The position numbers and the translations under genes were made by a program. Under the pieces are notes generated by a model. That model searched no databases. It saw nothing but the letters and a program-made list of their open reading frames with translations, and was not told the origin of the DNA. 64,000 nucleotides of DNA from Gautieria morchelliformis (Eukaryota > Basidiomycota > Agaricomycetes > Gomphales > Gomphaceae). Shown one piece after another: positions 55,589-64,000 of this stretch (position 1 is the stretch's first letter; each line of letters begins with the position of its first letter). The stretch is taken from NCBI GenBank assembly GCA_015179125.1, contig WHVA01000270.1, forward strand, positions 62,001 to 126,000, given 5' to 3'.

Positions 55589-57622
55589 ATGTCTCCCAAC
55601 GTCGAGAGACGGCCCACCGCCCATGTCTCCCAGGTTTACGCCTCCCCTGCCGCCGACATTTCCGCCAGAGGCATTTCCAAGGTGCGTCCTGCGCCCCACA
55701 TCGTCCCCGACTCACACTCACGCCGAGCCAGCATATCACGCTCTTCGGCGGCTCCCAGGCGTCGCTTAGACTAAATATTCTCGTCGTGGGCTGTGGGCTG
55801 GGTGGCCTCGCCGCCGCATTCACGCTCGCCAAAGCAGGGCACCACGTCACCATCCTCGAGAGCGCACCCGCCCTCGGCGAGGTCGGCGCCGGAATACAGG
55901 TCACCCCGAACCTGAGCCGCCTCCTCATCCGCTGGGGCCTCGGCGCCGCACTCGACCGCACGGGCGTGCAGCCAGACGCCATCGTATTCCGACGCTGTGA
56001 GCGCATTCATCCTAACACGCATCCGGCGTTCCGCCCCGCTCACATTGCGCGCAGACTGCACGGGAGAGAAGGTCGGCGCCACACAGTGGCGCACCATGGC
56101 CCGCGACCACGGCGCATCCTACTACCACATCCACCGCGCCGACTTACACCGCCTCCTCTTCGACCTCGCCGCCGACACCGACAACGTCGTCCTCCGACTC
56201 AGCGCCACCGTCACCCACCTCGACCCCACGGGCCCCGACGGCCGGCCGAGCGTTACATTGTCCGGCGGTGAAGTAATGCACGGAGACCTCATTATCGGCG
56301 CGGACGGCGTAAAGAGCATGATACGCGAGGTACGACCATTTGTTCCAGGCATCCGTTACGTTAACAGCTGGTCACGTTATTCTAAAAAAAGGTCGTCATT
56401 GGTCGGAAGGACTCGGCTGAGCCCACTGGCGACGCCGCATACCGCGCCCTCGTCCCCTGTTCCGAGCTTGCAAAGGACCCTGACCTGCGCCCATTCATAG
56501 AAACACCCGAAATGACCGCATGGATGGCGCCCCGGAGGCACCTCATGGCCTATTGCATCGTGCGTGCCTAGTTTTAGAGTAGCCATATATTCCCACCCAA
56601 CATAACGCATCCCCCCTCAGCGTGCGAAACAGGAGTTCAACATGGTGCTCCTCCACCCGGACGACGGGTCCGTGGAGTCCTGGACCGCAGAGGGGTCCGC
56701 CGACAAGATGCGCAGCGAATTCGCCGACTTCGAGCCGCGGTGAGCCACCCCCGAGCATCCCATGCCCCAAAACTAACAGGCGCCCCTGTCCAGTGTGCAG
56801 AAGTTACTCTCGCTGGTGCCGTCGACCCTCAAGTGGAAGCTGATGGACCGCGCGCCCCTCGACACGTCAGTACGCTCTTCCGATTGCCGCGGCATGTACT
56901 GCGATGATCGCATTTTGTACTGACGAGTTGTTTGCGCCCAAGATGGATCCACCCGGACGGCCGCGTCGCGCTGCTCGGCGATGCGTGCCATCCGATGCTC
57001 CCGTACCGCGCGCAGGGCGCCGCCATGGCCGTAAGTCCCTCTCCCCTCTCACAATAATCCCGTAAACCCTATGCTCAAGCGCGCAAGGGATAGGTCGAAG
57101 ACGCAGCCGTGCTCGGCAACATATTCTCCCGCCTCTCGCACCCCGCGCAGATCGCGCCGATGCTGCGCGCATATGAGGACCTGCGCTTCGCGCGCACGGC
57201 CGCCACGCAGTCGAGCAGCCGTCTGAACCAGAAGGTGCGTGCGCCGAGCGGGGATGAACGGCTCGCCGCCTTTTCGTCCTGACATGCATGTTTGTTTTTC
57301 CAGATCTTCCACCTCGAGGACGGCGCGGAGCAGGAGGCGCGCGACGCGGCCATGCGCAGCGCGATGCGCGACCTGGACGCGGACGCGGACGCCTGCGAGG
57401 GCAACCCGAACCAGTGGGCGGACCAGAAGAAGAACATGGAGCAATTCGGGTAAGTAAAGAGCCTGGCGTCATAAACCGTCTGCGCCGTTCATTATTTGAT
57501 TGACTTGTTGGTTGACGACCACGGGCAGGTACGACGCAGATGCGGAGGTGGAGAAGTGGTGGGCGGAGCGCGGCGAGCGGGAGGTGGGTGCCCTCGGGGC
57601 GTCGTCGAAGAGCCTGCTGTAA
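55589..57622 (+). CDS. FAD-dependent monooxygenase (salicylate hydroxylase-like)
   Basis: Ten exons (55589-55681, 55732-55996, 56055-56329, 56392-56559, 56621-56739, 56794-56865, 56943-57030, 57094-57234, 57304-57449, 57529-57622) give 486 residues. It is a group A flavoprotein hydroxylase: the Rossmann FAD-binding motif (VVGCGLGGLAAAFTLAKAG, with the Glu of ILES binding ribose), the HRADLHRLLFDLA segment, the DG-type motif (GDLIIGADGVKSMIRE) and the second FAD motif (VALLGDACHPMLPYRAQGAA). Such enzymes use NAD(P)H and O2 to hydroxylate aromatic substrates such as salicylate; the substrate is not predictable. No secretion signal, so it is cytosolic. The N-terminal 30 residues before HITLFGGSQASLRLN are Ser/Ala rich and not conserved. 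No secondary-metabolite cluster around it. Confidence 0.9.
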
Positions 57623-58244
57623 GTGGGGCAGCATCGGCGCATCGGCGCTCGCCCACGGATCACGGACAAGAACAAGAACACGAACAAGAACAAGAATTCG
57701 GCATGGCATGGCATGGCACGGAGGGAGTGTCGCATCTACTGTATCGCTGTATCGCTGGAAACCTGCATATTAAAGGCCAGGGAATACCCCCCATTCATTC
57801 ACATCATTATTGGCCGGAGGTCAGATACCAATATGTATGTCTCGGTGACGTGCGTCGTACCATACATATTCCAATATTCCAATATTCCGATATTCCGAGG
57901 AGGTGGTGGATCATAGGATAGGATATACAATGTATAATATACGCTGTCCCGTGCTTGTACTGTAGGGATGTGCAAGTGTGATCGTTTAATTGCGGTAGAG
58001 CTGATTGGGGGTCGCAAGTGATGGCGCGCGCGCGATTGGGTTGAATACCGGGAACGTGGCCGGGAGGCGTATGACGACAGGCCCTCATCATGGTGTGATG
58101 CGATGCCATGACGCAGCGATGCTGCTTCAGCGACTTTAGTATTTGCGTGAACGGCCTGCAGGTGGAGGATATAGATATGGATGGGACGGTGATTACGCCC
58201 GTTGTAATTGATGCCGAGAACCGATGGCCCTAAGTAATACTCGG

Positions 58245-58312
58245 TGAGATTGGCACAGCTAAGTATACATACAGTGCGCATCGCACTCACACCGGTGGTT
58301 GAATCTGTGCAG
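58245..58312 (+). repeat. Short dispersed repeat, unit 1
   Basis: GATTGGCACAGCTA ... TGCGCATCGCACTCACAC ... GTGGTTGAATCT; recurs 445 bp downstream with small changes. Confidence 0.7.
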
Positions 58313-58689
58313 ATATCATTGACGAGGATAATCGTAAATCGTGACTTGAAGAGGAGCTGTAGACAATGCATAAACTTGGGAAGGTTGGGTTGCAGCGATG
58401 CCTTGGGCCCGGGGCTCCAGACCGTGACGGACAAGACGAAACACAAAATACAAAATGCATAATGCAAAATGCAAAACCTGGAGGATATGATATGGGACAG
58501 GGCGATTGCGCGCATTGGTGCCTCGAGTACGGCACGTATACTTCCGCTAACTGTTCCGTTGTGCAGCACAGCCGGGAAAAGTCGCGACAAGACTCGGGGC
58601 AGTTTAGCACGGCCGGACGGCCGGCCGGCCGATCGCCCAAGCGCTACCGCGATTATCAGACGTAACAAGTGACTCTGGTGAGAAGACGC

Positions 58690-58758
58690 AAGGTTGGCAC
58701 AGCTACAGTACTAGTACAGTGTGCATCGCACTCACACGAGTGGTTGAATCTCAGCAGA
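58690..58758 (+). repeat. Short dispersed repeat, unit 2
   Basis: GGTTGGCACAGCTA ... TGTGCATCGCACTCACAC ... GTGGTTGAATCT; same order of blocks as 58245-58312. Confidence 0.7.
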
Positions 58759-58993
58759 TGGACAAGGCCTGCACAAGCACAAAGAATGCCACGGGAGCCA
58801 CTGTCTAACTCTAAACGAAAAATGCGTTTCAGTGCATGCATGCCAGGTTGACAATCCGAAATCACCGAAAGCTTAATTAATGAGTTAAGAGGAAGAACGG
58901 TCAGCTTCCGGCCATCGGCCTTCCGAGTTGGAGCCGAGGTGCGGCACTGTGGTCACGGTCGCTGAGACGTTCCCACGTCCTTCTGTGCATCGG

Positions 58994-58999
58994 TATAAA
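58994..58999 (+). promoter_or_regulatory. TATA box of the double ABM-domain gene
   Basis: TATAAA 53 bp before the start codon, in CGGTATAAAGAGCC. Confidence 0.6.
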
Positions 59000-59051
59000 G
59001 AGCCATTGATGGCAGTTCTTATCCATTAGTTCCCAACCATACCTGTGCTAA

Positions 59052-59830
59052 ATGTCTAAAGGTGAGCTCCAGTCATGGGGAGAACAAACACAGGCTGATC
59101 TTGATCCCGGCCGTCACGGTGCTCCGTCTCCGTGCGCAATGGCAGCTACCGTCGGCCTCCTCGTGCCCCTCGAGGCAAAATCCGATAAGGTTCAAGCTGT
59201 TTCCGAGTTCCTTGTCGGTGGCAGAAAGCTGGTCGACGCCGAGCCGGAAACGATCCAATGGTACGTATTATGCATACCCTTGCTACGAGCATCCCAGTTC
59301 TCCACTCATGATGGCTGCTGTTCACGGCGGGCAGGTACGGCGTGAAGCTTCCGGGTGACAAATATGCCATCTTCGACACTTTTGCTTCCGAGTCTGGCCG
59401 GAAGGCGCATCTGAACGGCAAGGTAGCTGAGGCGCTCATGGCTAACGCCAGCGCCTTGCTCGCCAGCGGCCCCGCCATCGCTCAAGTCGACATCCTCGCC
59501 TCTCTCGTAAGGCCCCCGACTTCCATAGAGGCCAAAGTAGGGCTTTACGTCCCGCTTGTCGCCAAGCCCGAGAAAGCCGAGGCCGTTAAGGACTTCCTGA
59601 TCAGCGCCCTGCCGCTGGTCGAACAGGAGCCGGGGACGCTGCAGTGGTTCGCATACAGGAAATCGGAGACTGAGTTCGGGATCTTTGACACTTCTCCGGG
59701 GGAGAGTGGGAGGAATGCACATCTGGATGGCGCAGTGGCGGCCGCCTTGATGGCCAATGCAGCAGAGCTCCTCGCAGCCCCCCCGAATATCCAGAAGTTC
59801 GACATTTTGGCGCTGAGGATCGTGGTATAA
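59052..59830 (+). CDS. Fused double ABM-domain (dimeric alpha-beta barrel) protein
   Basis: Exons 59052-59061, 59146-59260 and 59335-59830 give 206 residues. Two tandem copies of one antibiotic-biosynthesis-monooxygenase-type domain (about 100 residues each) are evident: TVGLLVPLEAKSDKVQAVSE / KVGLYVPLVAKPEKAEAVKD, LVDAEPETIQWYGVKL / LVEQEPGTLQWFAYRK, YAIFDTFASESGRKAHLNG / FGIFDTSPGESGRNAHLDG, VAEALMANASALLAS / VAAALMANAAELLAA. ABM domains normally pair as dimers to form a barrel; here the pair is on one chain. Known members include cofactor-free monooxygenases and many proteins without proven activity. The first exon encodes just MSK plus one base; reading through its GTGAGC donor would give an unrelated N-terminus, so splicing is favoured. 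Cytosolic; role unknown. Confidence 0.82.
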
Positions 59831-60714
59831 TAACCCAGTTTCCTCTGTAAGGCACGAAGGATATTGCTTGGTGTAACTGGATTTTTGATGAATACTCATC
59901 GATATCACCGGCACTGCGGCAACAATCTTACCAATCGGGTTGCTGTTGAGCACATCGTAGTAGCAAGGGACTGGTAATAGTGAGGGCATGCATACTTTCT
60001 TACAGCGCAGAATAAAGTTTGCAAGACAATTAGCGCCGTTCTTGATTCATAAGTAGACGTATGCATTCAACGTAACGTCGGAGTTTGATGCGCAACCGGA
60101 GGCGCGAAAACTGATGCGGGCTACTCGTCAAAGGCTAATATCAACGGCACGCCCAACTGTCCAAGTTAACTGGATTAGGGCTTAGTCTGCCCTTGGCACT
60201 GTATGTGCCCCGCTGGATCGTCCCCATGATTTTATCCATTGTAACGCAATCATTACGGCGAAAACGGCGAAATGGACGCGAAGCACCGGAGCGAACAACT
60301 TAAACTTCTATTTAACGAAGATTGGTCTCGAAGCATGACAAGATCTAGACGTGAGTCCAAATTTAGCGTGGTCAAGACATGCTGTCATCGACACGTGACC
60401 CCAGACTGGTATGGCCCCATGGCCCCATGGCACCTATTAGGGTCCAGGGTGAGCCTTTCAACTTCTCATAATACCGGGTACACTGACGGATCCGCCCAAG
60501 AAGTGGGCACTATACAGTTTTTTTGGCGCGACTGTATAATATCAAGGTGTCTCGCTCCAAATTTGATCATCTGCATCCGGGACACCGTGGGAGGCATAAT
60601 CGAGATCTGCCCAAGATTTCCCGTGCCGCTGGCGTGTAAATGCCAGGTCTCGTCCCCTCCTCATCCTGCTGGACGACTTCTTAAGAGGCAGAAAGCTTGG
60701 GACTCCAAGCTATT
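59831..60714. other. No gene recognised
   Basis: A plus-strand frame at 60272-60748 is open but resembles nothing and overlaps the next start. Confidence 0.4.
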
Positions 60715-62417
60715 ATGCCCTGTCTTGCCAAGAGTCGATGGCCTTTAGCCATAATCATTGGTTTATCGCTCCCACGGTGGACAATCGCCCAAAGTATAAC
60801 GAGCAATCAACTACAGCAAGTTGTAGCGCGTTTAGCGGAGGGTGCAACGCACAGGTCAGCATGGCGTCTTCGTGTATGCAACGAGTAACATAACCCCGTC
60901 AATTCCTTATTAGCTGGGAACTCGGCACCCGCGCACAGGCCCTCCTAGAATTAAACTCCCCATTCTATTCTGTCTTTTCTAATACAACCCTTCCACCTCC
61001 GACGTCTGCTCCCTCGTCTTCAATTCCTGCTAATCTAACGGACGTTATAACTATTGCTCGTAATACCGTCTCTCAACTAAATGGCAGCACTACCACACCA
61101 CGGCCGCTTGTTGCCAACGATGGTGCTGCAGGTGACCCTGCTAGCATTGGTGTCGCCGTGCTTCTTGCCAATTGGACGAACGCACCCCCGCCAGTTCCGC
61201 CTGTAATGAACGTGACGGGTACCAACGCAACCACGACAACTTCGGCGAGTCCAACGACATCGACTACCAACACAACCAACACAACGACTTCGGCGAGTCC
61301 AACATCGACTAGTGTAACAAATTCAAGCAGCACTACGCACAATTTGACCGTGCCAAGTTATGCTGAAGCCGCCACAAGCCAGTTAGAGTTCCTGTTAACA
61401 ACTGTCCCAAGGACGAGTGATGGAGCTATTAGTCACCGGGTGTCGCAAGTGCAGCTGTGGTATGTTACGGGAATGTGTGTAGTTGACTTTTTATTCTAAC
61501 TGCATCCCAAGGAGCGACTTCATATACATGGCCCCTCCCTTTCTCGCCTACTATGGTGTCATAACTCAAAACCAGAGTCTGGTGACGGAGTCCTACAACC
61601 AAATTAAGCTGTACCGTAGTTATTTACGCGACCCAAACGCACACAACCTTTGGATGCACATCGTGATGGGCGCAGGAAACGACAGCGGACATTGGTCGAC
61701 AGGTTAGGCCTATATTTTTCCTTGTCTACCTGGCAGTCGATGAATGTTCCATAGGTAACGGCTGGGCAGCGTCTGGAATGCTTCGAGTTCTTGCTACCAT
61801 CAAGAATTCCAATTTCGCACATCAATTGCAATCTGAGCAAACCGATATAACAAATTGGGTCGTCGAAATTCTGGACGGAATGTACAGCCAGAATGTGCGT
61901 TTAAGCCACGCTTTTGAGTGCAGTGGCACAGGTTGAATTCGCCTCTACCATTATATAGACTACGAATAACATCTTCCACAACTACGCCGACAACACCAGT
62001 ACTTTTAGCGACTGCTCCGGCACTGCACTTATAGCGGCCGCCACTTATCGCCTCGCAGTCCTTACACACACCTTGCATAACATTCCCAATGCTGAAAAAA
62101 GCCGGAAATCCCTCAGCGACGGCTCTCACGTGAGTATAATCTATGGCCGTCTCGTTCTCTCGCTTCGGTTAACGCCTCGTTCCCATACACACGGACAGTT
62201 TGACCCTAACGGCTGGCTCACCCCAGTTGTGAACCCTGAAGACTGGTCGTCGAGCGGTTCCGAGTCTCCGGAGGGGCAGGCGTTCGTCGTGGAGATGCAA
62301 TCCGCGTGGCAAGACTGGGTTGCTGCCGGATCACCCGGAGCCAACTCTGCCAAAATGGTCGCGGCCGCCTGGCCTGCAGTCATAGCGTGTGTTATTTTCG
62401 TGATTTCAGTGATCTAG
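60715..62417 (+). CDS. Six-hairpin glycosidase, GH105-like, probably GPI-anchored
   Basis: Exons 60715-60854, 60914-61459, 61512-61702, 61755-61894, 61959-62129, 62199-62417 give 468 residues. A signal peptide (about residues 1-26, PLAIIIGLSLPRWTIAQ) leads to a helical domain starting THSWELGTRAQALLELNSPF. A Thr/Ser/Asn-rich insert with many N-x-T sites follows (TTTSASPTTSTTNTTNTTTS). The catalytic part contains AISHRVSQVQLWSDFIYMAP, FLAYYGVITQNQSL, GHWSTGNGWAASGMLRVLAT and DPNGWLTPVVNP. The (alpha/alpha)6 barrel and the GNGWA and WSD motifs resemble GH105 unsaturated rhamnogalacturonyl or glucuronyl hydrolases, but fungal members are poorly studied. A hydrophobic C-terminus (AAWPAVIACVIFVISVI) after small residues (SPGANSAK) suggests a GPI signal. 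The alternative GH88 label cannot be excluded. Confidence 0.75.
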
Positions 62418-63078
62418 GGAGCTCCTCGCTGGATATGGACATTTCCTGGATTAATTATGGACATGGACGTCATGCACCCTCTTGCATCCTTGTTTTCACG
62501 CGTTCACATGCAGGTTTGCTCGTTTAACAGGTACTATATTGTCTAGCTAGGACTAATTTTATTAATACCAATTGCACTATGTACGTCCCGAGACGAACAT
62601 AAATACACGGCTTGAAGTATACGTTAATACGTATAATTTCAGCAAACAGTCATTATTTAACTGGTACTCTCTGCTACTTTACTGTTGTAAGCACTGCACC
62701 ATGGGACACTGTATATGATGCCTTAGGGCCTGCAGTGCGTGGTTGGCAGTGCGTCGTGTCAGCTAATTTGATAATATATAGTATGGTTGCAAAATTCCGC
62801 TGCATCTCATAAGAACTAGCACATATATCTGAGCGTGAATGCAGCTGTAGCTACCCGGCAGGCCAACCGTTCCACTTCACGGAGTGTGCAGTGAGTCGCT
62901 GTTTTAGTGGATGCAACCGGTCATGTAGGCTGGTCGCCCTAGTTGCTTTTGCAGTGCTGCGAGCTTCTTAGGAAGTGTCCCACGCGCTATGATCAATGAA
63001 CAGAAATTAGGTTGGATCCTACAACTCCTGGATTTGAAAGACATACCAGAACGGATAACTCAAAACCCATCCAACGTC
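62418..63078. other. Convergent intergenic region
   Basis: 3' ends of the glycosidase and MAD1; no gene recognised. Confidence 0.45.
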
Positions 63079-64000
63079 CTAAGCAGACACCTTCCACGCC
63101 TGAGCCTGGCCCCTCTTGGTTTTATCATAACATTCTAAAGTCACAGTAGCCATTAATCCTGGTATACACATGCGTTGTTTAACCCAATAGTCGACCGTGC
63201 GTGCAAGATCCGGGAGACTGGAATCGCCGGCGCCAACAAGTTGCATTTTCGTGCCGTCGTCGTCATCCTCCTTCTTACCAGTTGGCTGGAACACGAATGA
63301 AGTGCGAAGGTCGTACTGCGAGGTAACTTTGACCTGTCCATTCGAGAAAAAATGTACTTTGAAGCCAAGTATTGAAGACATGGCTTCCCGAAATTCTTGT
63401 GCCTTGCTGCTGAAGACCTATGGAGAGTAAATATTATTACACTAATGAAGAATAGAAGACAGGAACGTATCATACCTGCTGCAGTCGTAATAACCGCTTA
63501 TCTTTTTGTTTCACCATCTCTTCCAAATCACACTTCTCCTTGTGCTCTTTCTCCCAACTTTCCCTAGGTACCAGATGTTCGCCGGTTGAACGGCCAACAT
63601 TGCCATTAGCCTCAAGTTCGTGTAACCGCTTAAGAAGAGCCCCGTTTTCGCTCTTGAGGCGATCAATTACCTCCTGCCGCAGATCCGTCCAATTTTGGAC
63701 AGGATTGTCCCGCATGGACAAGACGCGAACGTTTGGGGGTACATGCGCGCCGGAAGCAATGTCCCCACGAAGCTCGAACAGGGTTTGTTCCAACTCCTCA
63801 ATTTTGTCTAATGACTTCATGCCTTCCTCCCGCGTTCCAGCGATCTCTGAAACATTAACCCGAGGATGAGTGATGGTGGTGCGTCTTGGGCGCAAAGCAC
63901 TCACCATGTTCCAAAGCCTTCCGGCGTGCCTGCTCTTCTTCCAATGACCGCGTCAACTCGGCCCAACTCGACCCCTGTCTCATTCCTCCGCCAAGAGCAA
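63079..64000 (-). CDS. MAD1: MAD1 spindle-assembly checkpoint protein, C-terminal part
   Basis: The 3' part of the gene; the 5' part lies right of the window. Exons on the minus strand: >64000-63905, 63846-63476, 63417-63079. The visible protein is about 270 residues. A coiled coil (AELTRSLEEEQARRKALEH, KIEELEQTLFELRGDIASG, DRLKSENGALLKRLHELEAN) is followed by KQKDKRLLRLQQVFSSKAQE, FREAMSSILGFKVHFFSNGQ and VKVTSQYDLRTSFVFQP, then DLARTVDYWVKQRMCIPGLM and ATVTLECYDKT. That C-terminal RWD-like fold binds Bub1 and kinetochores; Mad1 recruits Mad2 to unattached kinetochores and delays anaphase. The bipartite Mad2-binding motif would lie in or just beyond the visible coiled coil. No damage seen. 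Confidence 0.92.

Larger units (their letters stand above)
57623..59051. other. Intergenic region with a dispersed repeat
   Basis: No gene recognised. It contains the repeat pair at 58245-58312 and 58690-58758, and a CCATTCGG-type palindromic stretch (GGCCGGACGGCCGGCCGG) near 58610. Confidence 0.45.

Overview
The window is nuclear DNA from a filamentous basidiomycete, almost certainly an Agaricomycete. Genes are split by many 50-75 bp introns with GT-AG ends. The gene families fit: a FunK1 fungal-type kinase, a NACHT-WD40 STAND (NLR-like) gene, a Tad1-like LINE, GH16 and six-hairpin glycosidases. Conserved fungal housekeeping genes (KSH1, EFM7, SMC2, MAD1) are also present. The sequence does not fix the species.

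Left part (1-19 kb) is a gene graveyard. A FunK1 kinase is cut by the left edge. After it come a decayed fragment of an agaricomycete F-box-associated family, a TOM70 fragment on the minus strand, and a large NACHT-WD40 pseudogene. That pseudogene carries a stop codon, several frameshifts and a roughly 370-bp internal segment in inverted orientation. A 7.27-kb non-LTR retrotransposon splits its WD40 array; it has a 22-A tail and 12-bp target-site duplications. The LINE itself holds a 703-bp solo LTR with a 5-bp duplication. A Ty3-type gag remnant and an ankyrin-repeat fragment follow.

Middle (20-44 kb). First is a very GC-rich gene for a disordered protein. Next is a tandem duplication of a 2.65-kb unit; each copy carries a coiled-coil gene and two hairpin-forming inverted repeats. 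Then come KSH1 (Golgi Kish protein), a secreted GH16 glucanase, and a small unknown gene followed by its own inverted, decayed copy (arms of about 390 bp). EFM7 (protein methyltransferase), a small single-pass membrane protein and an unknown locus coding for two diverged copies of one long domain complete this part.

Right part (44.5-64 kb) is dense and ordinary: an MSB1/MUG8-domain polarity protein, a 12-exon cyclophilin, SMC2 (condensin), an FAD monooxygenase, a fused double ABM-domain protein, a GH105-like six-hairpin glycosidase with a probable GPI signal, and the 3' half of MAD1 cut by the right edge. MSB1-like, SMC2 and MAD1 all act in polarity or mitosis, but spacing and orientation give no sign of co-regulation.

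The most interesting items are the three-level nested insertion with its in-place inversion inside an NLR gene, the perfectly conserved 80-nt hairpin in both tandem copies, the long inverted gene duplication at 33.2-34.0 kb, and the two-repeat protein at 40-43 kb. All exon borders were inferred by eye from splice motifs and reading-frame continuity.
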